Assembly (NCBI GenBank): GCA_012064385.1
Contig: QRDG01000131.1
Coordinates: 2,491,999 to 2,555,998, forward strand
Length of the DNA stretch: 64,000 nucleotides
Source of the DNA: Puccinellia tenuiflora
Lineage: Eukaryota; Streptophyta; Magnoliopsida; Poales; Poaceae
Reading direction: 5' to 3'
This document shows, one piece after another, positions 21,801 to 32,515 of the stretch. Below the pieces are notes generated by a model. That model had not been told where the DNA came from, ran no database searches, and was given only the letters and a program-made list of their open reading frames with translations. The stretch's first letter is position 1, and each line of letters opens with the position of its first letter. The position numbers and the translations under genes were made by a program.

Positions 21801-22379
21801 CATTATCTCACTGCCCTTTATGTTTTGTACAGCTCTGTGGTAGTTTTGAAGAAGACTGCCAAAAGGAGAAGAGAAGAAGCAATGAGCACAAGGGTCACAA
21901 GGATCACAATGGTGGCAAGAAGCACAAGGAGCACAGTGGTGGCAAGTAGCACATGGATCAAAAAGAAGCCCCAACACGCTTTGTAGATTGAGTTGGAACC
22001 AAGTAGAATTTATGAAACATTATGAATGATGTTGTATTATGTTGAGTGATGTTGGACCTATGGTACAACTCTGTTTTAATGGTGTTTGGATGATGATGGT
22101 ACATGTTTTGAGCAAGTCGTGTCAAAATGAGGGCCAAATGGGTGAGTGATTGAAATATGTGAACCAAACTTCAAATGTGATCCAAACTTAAAAATTGACA
22201 TGCTATTTGGATGTTGCAATTCTTTCCAAACTATGGTGAACTTGCTTGTTCTAACTTGGCCATCAATCCGAGCCCTTTTGCGAAGTAAACTCACATTCAT
22301 GAAAAATGTTCTAAAAAAGAGCTCCAAAGGTAGGGTAAATGGCCTCATTTCTAAGCATGGTTTTTTTCGACCTTGTCTA

Positions 22380-23260
22380 AATTAGCCAAATAACTTACCT
22401 ACACATCTATTCCATATATATAGACTATGTGAGGTGGTTTTCCATTTTTTTATTTTTTTGAATTTTTATGTCATTTGAATGCGACGGAGTTTGAGATGCC
22501 AAGATGCATTAATTTTCGTCTGAATGTATGTAGACCTTCTTTATCAACTTGAATCGTCAGTATATGACATCATAAGACTATGTGCGTTGGTTTTCATTTT
22601 TTTATTTTTTTTATTTTTTATGCTCATTTCAATGCGACGGAGTTTGAGTTTGGGCGATATGAGCCAAGATCCATTAATTTTCATCTGAATGTATGTAGAC
22701 CTTGTTTATCAACTTGAATCGTTAGTATATGATATTATAAGACTATTGCATTGTATTTTCATTTTTTTATTTTTTTATTTTTTATGCTCATTTCAAATTT
22801 TGTCAAACCTAAGTTTGACCAACATTTAAACAAGTTTGAAACATGAAAATGAAAAACTAAGCCAGGATCCTTCTTAGTCACTCCAAAATGAAGCTTTCGT
22901 GAGGTTTTAGAAAATTTCATGTTCCAAATCCAAAACCACTTCTCTTCACTTTGAGTTGAACTCTGTGCGACATCGATCGTGGTAAGTCATTTGTGTGAAG
23001 GTTTTCTCATCAAAATACACATAGACCAAGTTTATTATTTTATATCGTAACTATGTCACATAATACGACAATGTGCGCTGGTTTCACATTTTTACGATTT
23101 TTTTTCAATTATTTGTGCTCATTTTAATGTTTGGTCAAACCTTAAAAAAACGTTGACCGACTCAAAATCCAAGTTTTTTATTTTTATAGCAACTTAGCTG
23201 CATAATACGACAATGTGCGAAAGTTTTATATTTTTTGATTTTTTTTAATTAGTTATGCTC
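22380..23260. repeat. AT-rich imperfect tandem repeats, probably from a DNA transposon
   Basis: A unit of about 155-180 bp recurs at least twice from 22425, with segments like GCGACGGAGTTTGAG, CTGAATGTATGTAGACCTT and TATATGACATCATAAGACTA, followed by a T-rich run. Shorter variants (ACGACAATGTGCG) continue near 23065 and 23205. No ORF. The arrangement resembles the subterminal zone of a large DNA transposon, but no terminus is seen. Confidence 0.55.
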
Positions 23261-23274
23261 AACCCTAGCTCACT

Positions 23275-23335
23275 GAAACACTAACCCTAAACCCCGAAAA
23301 CCCCGAAATCCCTAACCCTAAACCCCGGAAACCCC
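23275..23335 (+). repeat. Telomere-like CCCTAAAC-rich stretch
   Basis: Several degenerate copies of CCCTAAACCCCGAAA and CCCTAACCCTAAA in 60 bp; too short and irregular to be a real interstitial telomere. Confidence 0.5.
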
Positions 23336-23971
23336 ATCCGAAACCCCTCCCGCTTCCGAACCGTTGATCGCTGGTGAGTGAACAGTTGGGATCAGACACG
23401 CCGATCCACGTGTGCGCAGGTGACGCGCCGATCCGCGTGTGCGCTCGTTCTGCAATTTGATTGGCTCGTGGGCATGTGATGCGCTGATTGGCTAGATAGA
23501 TGGGGTTTGGATCGGCCCACTGGTTCGATCTAAGCCGTTCAATGAGATCCGACGACCTAGAATGACGCGGTGCATGGAACAAGCATACGCGCGTCTGACT
23601 TCGTGTCCTTCCTGTGTGCTCGCCTCCACGCAGCCGCCCGTTGCATGCATGACCATGCAGGCGCCTCGTCGTTTCAGTGGCGAGTCGTCGCATCGCTGCA
23701 CGGGCCGTCAGGCGGCACATCGTTTCAGTGGCTAGTTGGGCGGCGCAGTGAACCGTCGCCTCGTAGCAGCGCCGCAGAGGCCACGTGGCGGAATGCATGT
23801 CGTCTTGGCATTAATGGCGACGGTCGCTACGCTCCTTGCATCGGCTTTAAAAAGGCCACCACGGGACCTCTCCTCACACACACCACCACCGCACTGCTCC
23901 TCTCCCTCTCCCTCTCCGTCCACTCGCCACTCGCACAACCAGGATGCACCGCCGCGGGCCAGGTTACCAGC
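23336..23971. other. GC-rich unclassified segment
   Basis: Contains a repeated CATCGTTTCAGTGG-type phrase and a TTTAAAAA box at about 23847 followed by a CT-rich stretch, which together look like a promoter and 5' leader. It is cut at 23971 by an LTR. No conserved protein domain is seen in any frame. Confidence 0.35.
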
Positions 23972-25155
23972 TGATACGTCTTAAACGTATCTATAATTTT
24001 TGAGTGATCCATGCTAGTTTTGTGATATTGTCACATGTTTTTACTGTCAATTATATCATTTTTATGCATTTTGTCGGACTAACCTATTGACAAGATGCCC
24101 AGTGCCAGTTCCCTGTTTTTGCTGTCTTTTTGTTTCAACAATCTACTTTTGGAAATATTCTCGGATCGCGCTGGAAATTTACGGGGAATTTTTATTTGCC
24201 ACGACGAAGTACCAGACCAAAGGAGAGCTGGAGGGGAGGCCCACAGGGCAGAGGCGCCCCCCTGCCGTGGGTCAAGGTGGACCCGCGGGTGGGGCCCGCC
24301 CCTGCCCCTGGGACCTCGCCTCGACGCCCTCCGACGCCTATAAATTGCTATTTACCCTAAAAATGTTGGGGCGGCCATTATTTTCCAGAAACTCGACCCC
24401 GACGCGCCGTCACCAAAAACCCTAGTTCGGGGTCCAATCTGAAGCTGATCCCGGCACTCTGCCGGAGGGGAGATCGATCCCGGAGGGCTCTTCATCGTCA
24501 TGCCTTCCTCCGGGATGATTTGTGAGTAGTCTCACCTTGGACTATGGGTCCATGGCAGTAGCTAGTTGGTAGTCTCTCTCTCTTATGCTTCATGTCTTAT
24601 GATCTTGTGAGTTGCCTAACATGATCAAGATCGATTATTGTAATGCTATGTGATGTGTTTGCTGGGATCCGATGGATTATGAAGTTATGTTCAGATTGTG
24701 CATGATTCTTATATGAGTAATTTATGTTCTTGCATGCTCTCCGATGTGCGTAGTTACTTTCGCCATGTGATTATGTGTATCTCCAAGAGAGGGTATTTAT
24801 GCTAGATACTGGGTTCATGCCCCCTTTTGTTCCTGGGCATGAGTGACAGAACGTCTAAGGGCGAGGGTGTGCTGTTGCTACTAAGGGTAAAACAGCAGTG
24901 TTAATTTCTCTTTTGATATTAGTATTGCTTACTTCGTGCACTTTACTTAATGCAATTGTCTGTTGCTTGCAACTTAATACCGTTGGGTGACAGGCTGGAT
25001 AGTGATCCCACGGTGGACTTTTTAGACAAAGATGCAGTTGGATTCAACGGTCTTTGTTCCTTGTCGTGATGCCTCCATAAATATTATCATGTCCTTTTTG
25101 TCATATCTAAATTGGGTTTGTGTTATGATCTTGTCAATTGCCTAGCTGTTGTCGT
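23972..25155 (+). repeat. Truncated Gypsy-type LTR
   Basis: Begins TGATACGTCTTAAACGTATC, a start I recognise as that of an abundant Triticeae LTR family. It has a TATA-like CTATAAAT at 24340 and the later segment TGCAATTGTCTGTTGCTTGCAACTTAATAC. It breaks off at about 25155 where another LTR begins. Confidence 0.6.
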
Positions 25156-25189
25156 GGTGGTGCACGGACAGATGCCATAGGATGGCTTA

Positions 25190-26074
25190 TGTTGGGGCCG
25201 AATGGACGCTGTTGGCACCGGGGAGGGATTATGTGTAGAATTATACACACAAACACACACGAACACACACGGTTTACCCAGGTTCAGGTCCCTCGTGAGG
25301 AGGTAAAGCCCCTACTCCTGCTTGTCTGAGTGTATATATGAGAGCAACCGGGTTACAAGGAGGCTCCTTGAGCTGTATGCTAAGCCTAAGATGACTCGGC
25401 TCACCTCCTCTCTCTCACTCTCTCGTACAAGCTCTCCAACTGATCTATCTCCCAGCAGTGTCTAGCTAACTCTAAGTTAGCGTCCCTTTGCACGAAGGCC
25501 TTGGGCACCTTATATAACGGTGCCCCGGGTTACAGTGTTTGACCCACTTGCTAACAACTGTGGCCATACCTGGCCGGCGTCATCCCTTGCGTCAACGCTT
25601 ACGTCAACCTGTCACTTCTATGCCTTGGACAGGACTTCCTCCATGCCTGTGCACTGCTCCCACGTACCGCCCTGGTCAGCAGTATGGTGGAGACATATCA
25701 CATCATCCACTTGCGGCATGCCGCCATGCCCTGCTCCGTGATTGGAGGGACGGGACACTTGCCTTGACCGTCATCCGAGATAGGGTGCCTCTTCGTTACC
25801 CGGCATAGCCACGCCAGATATGCTTGACTCGGTTTGCTCTTCCCCTGCACATACAAGGAAACAAGAAGACAATCCGACATACCTCATGTATGTCGGTCCG
25901 GGTATGTCAGTTCGTGTATGTCGGTTTAAGCCAGCACGGCTACCTTGATCTTCCTGGGTCACGATATGTCGGTCCACCTTAACCCGGTCAACACGGACCC
26001 GGTCAACTCCGGGTCTACTCCGAAACAACAAATAATTCATTATGTTGACCCTATCCGGGGGTCGTCCCCCGACA
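25190..26074 (-). repeat. Gypsy-type 3' LTR, minus orientation (885 bp)
   Basis: On the minus strand it runs TGTCGGGGGACGACCCCCGG ... GGCCCCAACA, with TG/CA ends and short inverted tips. A TATATAA box on the minus strand lies at 25510-25517. Immediately upstream on that strand is the purine-rich CGGGGACTAA (26075-26086), a likely polypurine tract, so this is a 3' LTR with only a scrap of internal sequence left. The sequence AACACACACGAACACACAC at 25250-25270 is a small microsatellite inside it. Confidence 0.65.
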
Positions 26075-26159
26075 TTAGTCCCCGAAGTTGGCGCGGTCCT
26101 GCAGCCTCGGATGAAGGGCCACAGCAGCTTAACCCAACAACAAGCTAACAGATCACCGA

Positions 26160-26706
26160 CACACCATATGCCAGATCAACTTATATGTCGGAAACTGATT
26201 GCCATCCAGATTTGATATCCAACCTTATGCTGGTACAGATCCGACTTACAGAAGAGCCCCTTGTCGAGGGATCAACTCGGCTGTGCCCCTCCTTGAGGGA
26301 CTTGGGTTTATGGAGAACTTCATGACTGTGGGCGACACCGGCGGCTAACAAGGGACACAGGAAATCGCCAGGGTTCGGATCCCCGGTGAGGCAAACGATC
26401 TGTATTCTCTTGCTGTTTTTTGTTACAACGTCGCCGTAAGGGCTTATGGTGGCGATGCGATCTAGGGTCCCCTTTCCCCGGCGGCTCCTCCCAGCCTTTA
26501 TAGTAGGCTGGGTCTCGGGTGTCCGTATCCGGGTAGGTTTACAAGGTCTAAAACGTAACCCTAACCCTAATCTGGCCCAATAAGGGACCTTGCGCTGCCC
26601 TTTACTTGGGCCTGGGCCTTCCTCCAGATATGCTTGCCAATGAATTCTTTCGAGTAATGGCCACCAGGTGCCCGACAGGTGGGACCCGATGATCATAACC
26701 ATGTCA
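26160..26706 (-). repeat. 3' LTR of Tat-1 (left edge approximate)
   Basis: On the minus strand the LTR starts TGACATGGTTATGATCATCG, right after the purine-rich GACTCGGGGGCTAC at 26707-26720 (polypurine tract). A CTATAAA box lies at 26497-26503 on the minus strand. The 3' edge is not certain because no second LTR copy is available for comparison. Confidence 0.6.
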
Positions 26707-27797
26707 GTAGCCCCCGAGTCTTCAGGTGATTCGCAGAATTAGGTGGAGACTCTAATTCGAGTACCCGACCATCACACGATTCTTTAACTGAGAAGCCATT
26801 ACTCGAGTCCGGAGATGACAACGGTACAAGGAGATTCGCAAAGATATCATTTTAACGAGTCTGAAGAACTTGACAGTTCGAGTCCAGCTAACTGTGCTTG
26901 ACAGGTTGCTTCGAGTCCAGGTTCCTAGACTTGAACACTGGACCAGGTAAGCAAGACTGAAACCCGAGTCCGGAAGAGCATCGGAGCAGGTGGATTCGTG
27001 GGGATGACGCTTAGCGAGCCTGGAACGCACGACGGATCGGGTCCAGTTAACTGCACTCGGGCAAAACAACACTAAGCTACTTCAGATTCGGGTCCCCGGA
27101 ACCGAACCCGGATAAGGTAAGCGTAGCCGGATTTTTGCCGCTTGAGGTCTTACAAAATCTCGACTCTTGCAATGTGATGGGTACCCAACGCGTCCGTCAG
27201 GGTTTTCTTCACACCGTAGGCGTGGATATTTACTGGGTACTTCACAGTCTGAGGCGAGTCCCAGGCCAACGGAACGGATCCGTTGGTCTTACCTTCACGT
27301 CATGGACGCGGCATCCAGAGATCTGTTGCCGCGGAGGCAATCTGGGAAGATAATAATTTGCCCAGGATGCGATCAACTGGGGCTTAGTCGAATGACCGCG
27401 AGTACGGTTCGCTGGAAACCTTATGATGTCATGGATGACATCACCCCTGAGCACTTGATTTGACGTAACTCTGCAACAGTTGCCAGAGCAAGGCCGCTTC
27501 GCACGCCGGTTCAGTGGTGCATTGACTGCTCGTGGCACGAAATGCGGAACAACACCCTCGATTCCCGCGCCCGGCGGTGTAGTGGGGGGGGGTGTTAGTT
27601 CACTCCCTGGCAGACACGTGGACGGCTCAATGTAGGGCTGGAAAACGCAACCGCATGTCTGACGGCCACGATCGCCAGCCGTGAGCCTTGATAAGGGGCA
27701 GAATCTCTCAATGCAGTTCACCCCCGCTGCCATTCTCCTTTTTCTCGTTCCTCTTCCTCGCATTCATCGATCTGCTTTTCTCCCCCACTCCTTCGCC
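26707..27797 (-). other. 3' UTR region of Tat-1
   Basis: Between the polypurine tract and the antisense ORF. It holds dispersed CGAGTCC/GGGTCC phrases at roughly 40-60 bp intervals (26720-27110) and a run of nine G at 27585. No ORF of interest. Confidence 0.5.
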
Positions 27798-30700
27798 ATG
27801 GGCAAGAAGAGCAAGAATCTCTCCGGCAACGTCACCGCGCCGCCGAAGAGAATGAAGGGAGACTGGGAGGCATCCACCGTCAGCGACCGCCAACTCTCCG
27901 CTCTGAGGGCCGACGGCCGCTTGCCGGCGACGGCGAGCAGCAGAGTGCGCTGCGCCGGGAACGAGGTAACTCCTTCTCCTCGCGCCGGCGAGCGCGTCGT
28001 CTTCATGGATTTCTTGACGCGGGGCCTGTCCTTTCCCCTCCATGAGTTCGTCCGAGGCCTCCTGTATTCTTATGGCGTGCAACTGCATGACCTCACCCCA
28101 AATGGCGTCCTCCACATCGCTTGCTTTATTGTACTTTGCGAGTGCTTTCTACGGCGTGCATCCCCATTGGGGATTGTGGCGCCGCATTTTCTTCGTGAAG
28201 AAACACACGGTTGCTCGACATAGCTTGGCGACCGGAGGATTCGGCATTCAGACTCGCAACGATGTCCCCTACTTCGACATCAAGCTTAGCGAATCAGTGC
28301 AAGGATGGAGGAAACGCTGGTTTTACTTCACAGTCGAAGGAGAGACAGAGGTGCCCAGCTTCTCCCTCGAGGCTCAGGTGAAATCGAAAAGGACATGGAG
28401 GCATGACCTGAGTCCCACGGAAGAAGCGGAGGCCAACGACCTCTTATCCCGAGTTGCTTCTCTTCGCTCTGCACCTGGCAAAGAGTTGACTGGGATGCAT
28501 CTTATCTGCACTTTCCTGAAACGGCGCATTCAACCACTCCATGCAAGAGTCCACGGTATGTGGGAATACTCTGGGCTTTAGGACCCGACAAGGACGTCAT
28601 CCGAAGAGATTTCGGGTGAAGAGCTGGAGGCACGGGTGCGCCAGATCACTCACCTCAAGAGAGATGACTCCTTCGTCGAGTCCACTGCCGCGACTCCTTT
28701 TAGTAACGAGAATCCCCTTCTTGAGGTAACCGAAGCTCTGAACCTATTTGGCGCTTCTTTCGATTTCACGAACCCTTTGATGAACATCCTTTCCTTGTAG
28801 GGACATGTTATATTGACTTCCTACCCGACTATTCCTTCGGGTAAAGCTCCTGTGGAGACGGACGAGCCTTCGGGTTCTGTGTCTGAGGCTCTTGCCGAGG
28901 AGTCTTCCGATGATGACGATGAAAACAACTCTTCCCCTCGCGCCAATGAGAAAGTCGTCCGAAAGCGGAAACTCGAGTTTGCCGGCGAGAGCGCGGATGC
29001 AGGGAAGGACGATCCTTCTAACGTACCCAGTGCTCCTGCAGTCACCTCGGGTTCTTCTCCTACTCCGAGTTCACCCATTTTGGAGGACACGGAAGTAATA
29101 AACGCGACTCCTCTGGCATACAAACCTCCTCCACCGGCGAAGAAGCCTCGGGTGTCGACACGGTGGAACATCTATAACAAGGTGCCTGTGATAAATGTCG
29201 AGTGCGACAGGTGAGGAACTTTCGTCCTTAACCCTGATACCTTTTTGTCTTTGCTGCGTCTTGCTTAGTCATCTACTATCTCTGCCAGAGATGATCCTGC
29301 TGGTGGCTCGTCTCCTCACGCTAGCGACTCCGCTCCTTCTGCTAGCGGTTCGGCTCCTCCTGCTAGCGATCCGGCTCCACCTGCTGGCGGTTCATCGGGT
29401 CTGCTTCCGATGCGCGAAGGACATGTGAGCTTCCATCGAATCACTGGGTTCTACCCTTAGTATCCCCCGAGGCCGTGCGCAATTGTATGCAATTGGGCGC
29501 GGGCTCTTGTTTTACCTTTGATCTTTTCACTGACCTTTTCCTTCACAGCCTTATATTCACAAGATGCTGGACTTGGCCTCAGAGTATGTGCACGTGGAGA
29601 CTGAGAGGAACGACTTGCGGGGGAAGCTTGCGAGCTCGCAAGGTACCTTTTCCCCTTCATTGTTGTCTATGTGCTTGTTGTCCATTTGTATTGTTCTGAT
29701 TCCTTCTTAACTTTGCGGTTCCTCGCAGGAGCACTTGATACTGCGATTGCAGAGAACCAGAACCTTGTTCGCCGCGCTACCGATCTGGAGACTCGGGTCA
29801 CCGCGCTTGAGAAGGAACTAGAGGACTTGAAGAATCAACGGGAAAAAGAATCCCGGGAAAACTTCAAGCGCGATGAGGATTTGGCTAGCCAGGCGACTCT
29901 GTTGGCGACTTCCTTGTCGAGTAAGTTTAGCTGTTAAAGCTTATATTGCTCTAACCTGTGTAGTTGGCTAACTCGGCTTCATACGTAGGTGCTCTTGGTG
30001 TGAAGTTCGATATTGCGGGTCGCGAGCGCGTGGACTGTTTGTCGGATGCCATATCTCTGGCGTGGGATTATGGCAATCGCGCTCGCGATCTTGTGGTGAA
30101 AGCCACGGGTGTGTTCTCCTCAATCAGAAAAAGCATGTATCCTGAGGAAGAGAATGCACCCGAAACCTTCAATGACCTTGTTGAGTCCTTCGGCGCAGAG
30201 GGCGACCCGCTTGGCGAGTTCAGTCGTGAACAGACCATCTGCGGTGCGGAAACTGTGCTATCGCTCGCGATGGGGCATGGAGTGCAAGGTGACCTCAACA
30301 AGGTTACCTCGGAGTTTCCAAGGGGACCCGACGGCGTGGAGGTAGACCTTCGACCCCTTCAACCCCGTGCGCGTAAACTTGCAGAGCAGCTGTCGCAGAT
30401 GCTGGAGCGGCAGGCCTGTACCTTTGATGCATCTGCTGCTCCCTCTTCTTAGTTGTTTGGTCTTGTAATGTTCCTGTTATGCTTTGTACTTGTAAACTGT
30501 GTTAAACTTTTGGAATCAGTTCTGCTCATGCCTGTATGCAAGTGTGTGTTGTCTCTTGGCGGGTTATCGCATGCGAGTGTATTGCCGTGTCCCTTAGGAG
30601 CAGCAACTAACCCGGGCTTTACCAGGCCAGATGGGAGATCTAATGTTTTTGCTTGGCTTTGTTTTGGTTGCTCGTCAGGCTGATGGTTCCAACTCTGCGT

Positions 30701-31512
30701 CCGTTTCGGTAAACTGTGATAGACAACCGCGCGTCTCCTCTATTTCTGCGCCGCCAGAAGAAGAAACCTTTCGGGTCAACCGCCTGCGGGTACGGGCTGA
30801 AGAGGCCGAACGCCGGCTTCGAGTAGTCGAAGCAAGTCTGGCTGTGCTGAAGTCAAAATAGGCCTCTATTGTTGAACGAGAGGATTTTATCCTTTCCGAG
30901 TTGCGGCAGCTTAGTGACCATCTCCTTTGTAAGTTTTGTCTCTGCTCGTCCCTTAGCGGTTTTGTTGTAGCCTTGCGTAACTGAACTTCTCTGACAGGTG
31001 TTCAACTTGATTCCGGCGAACAGGTTCGGCGGGTCCGGCTTAAACTTAATGCGGTTGCGGATCTTGTTGCTCGTGGCGCTCCCAGCTTCTGGTCGGACCG
31101 AGATAGGGGTCACGTACTTGTTACCTTGCAGGATCGGGTCGATCAGGTTGATTCCTTCGTTGAGTCTTGCCGTTCTGCCTTGGAATTGGTTTACAAAGCC
31201 TTGTTTCCTCTTAACCCGGCGCATCATAGTTTTGCTGACTTGTTGAATAAATTTCGTCGTGGCGAGGCTATTGAAGGATTTGTGCGGGAGCAATTGGAGG
31301 CGGGTGCCCGTTTTGCTTTTGCACTTGTCCTTATCCACCATCCGCACCTGGATTTGGAAAATATTTCAAGAGGGCCGCCTGCTGGTTTTGACTGGGAAAA
31401 TACAGCTCTGGATCCATTTTATGCGGCTGCTGATGGACCCGCGAAAAATGCGGTTACTCTCCTTGAAAGGGAGACTGCTACAACTCTCCGTCGTCTGAAT
31501 ACTGACTTGTAG
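27798..31512 (+). pseudogene. Antisense ORF (aORF) of Tat-1: gypsy-type transposon domain and coiled coil
   Basis: Runs opposite to gag-pol. It begins MGKKSKNLSGNVTAPPKRMK. At 27990-28400 it shows the 'putative gypsy type transposon' domain: FPLHEFVRGLLYSYGVQLHDLTPNG, then HIACFIV, then YGVHPHWGLWRRIFFVKK, then VPYFDIKLSESVQGWRKRWFY. A one-base frameshift splits this domain near 28135. Downstream come a low-complexity acidic segment (28813-29214), a coiled coil (29740-29920, LETRVTALEKELEDLKNQRE), a conserved C-terminal block ending at 30452, and a related C-terminal block at 30980-31512. Introns are likely between these parts. Antisense ORFs of this kind are known in Tat elements but have no demonstrated function. 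This copy looks damaged. Confidence 0.72.
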
Positions 31513-31680
31513 CCCGAATTGTCTTCTGTAAATTCCTGTACCTTTGTGTAGTTGCGATGATTTGTGTAATTCTTCTTGTCTGTTGTACGACGAATCGACC
31601 CGAGCTTGTTCCTGGTAGGTACGACCCCGTGCATCGGGGGTAGCGCGGGCTGAGCCAAAATAGAGTTAGGTGAACTCTTT

Positions 31681-32395
31681 CGAGTAGATAATGGGGCGCA
31701 GCCCCCAAGCGTCGGGTCGATCCGAGACAGGTCGACTCGTATTAGAGTTAGACGAATTTTTCGAGTAGCTTGAGGGGCGCAGCCCCCAAGTGTCGGGTGC
31801 GGCCCAAGCTAAGTCGACTCTTAAATGATTTTTCGAGTAGCTTGTGGGGCGCAGCCCCCGAGTGTCGGGTGCGGCCCAAGCTAAGTCGACTCTTAAATGA
31901 TTTTTCGAGTAGCTTGTGGGGCGCAGCCCCCGAGTGTCGGGTGCGGCCCAAGCTAAGTCGACTCTTAGTAGAGTTAAGTGATATTTTCGAGTAGCTTGTG
32001 GGGCGCAGCCCCCGAGTGTCGGGTGCGGCCCAAGCTAAGTCGACTCTTAGTAGAGGTTTGCGATTTTTTCGAGTAGCTTGTGGGGCGCAGCCCCCGAGTG
32101 TCGGGTGCGGCCCAAGCTAAGTCGACTCTTAGTAGAGGTAAGCGATTTTTTCGAGTAGCTTGTGGGGCGCAGCCCCCGAGTGTCGGGTGCGGCCCAAGCT
32201 AAGTCGACTCTTAGTAGAGTTAAGTAATATTTTTCGAGTAGCTTGTGGGGCGCAGCCCCCGAGTGTCGGGTGCGGCCCAAGCTAAGTCGACTCTTAGTAG
32301 AGGTTTTGCGATTTTTCGAGTAGCTTGTGGGGCACAGCCCCCGAGTGTCGGGTGCGGCCCAAGCTAAGTCGACTCTTAGTAGAGGTTTTGCTGCT
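31681..32395. repeat. Tandem array of nine 72-83 bp units in Tat-1
   Basis: Units begin with CGAGTAG at 31681, 31762, 31834, 31906, 31988, 32070, 32152, 32235 and 32317. Each contains GGGGCGCAGCCCCC (a GC hairpin) and, except in the first, GTGTCGGGTGCGGCCCAAGC. Two lengths occur: two consecutive 72-bp units and the rest 81-83 bp. Position between pol and the aORF matches the tandem repeats known in Tat elements. Confidence 0.92.
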
Positions 32396-32515
32396 TTGAA
32401 ATCTGAATATATGCGCATACCCACTTTATTGATGCTTGTCGGTGAGAAAAAGTAGCAAGATGGCCAAGAGACCTTATTTCACAGGATGTGGCAGTCACAA
32501 AAAAAGAGATAGTAT

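Larger units (their letters stand above)
18421..22000 (+). mobile_element. Second MULE, right boundary not found
   Basis: The left edge carries two copies of CTCAGTTTTGCCACTA (18426-18475), a terminal or subterminal sequence type seen in grass MULEs. It is followed by a GC-rich leader with (CCGCCACCACCT)-like repeats and a MULE transposase. I searched by eye for the inverted end to the right and did not find it, so the element is truncated or its end is diverged. Confidence 0.65.

Noticed and set aside
23275..23335. Interstitial telomeric repeat
   Set aside because: Only a few degenerate CCCTAAAC units; more likely ordinary 5' leader-like sequence.
23265..23798. 177-codon minus-strand ORF with Arg-rich product
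   Set aside because: Covers telomere-like and GC-rich repeats and has repetitive composition; no domain.
25250..25270. ACAC microsatellite as a separate finding
   Set aside because: Short, common in LTRs and without further signal.
31748..32424. Minus-strand ORFs with GRTRHSGAAPHKLLEK repeats
   Set aside because: Direct translation of the 72-83 bp array; period is not constant in frame and no start context.
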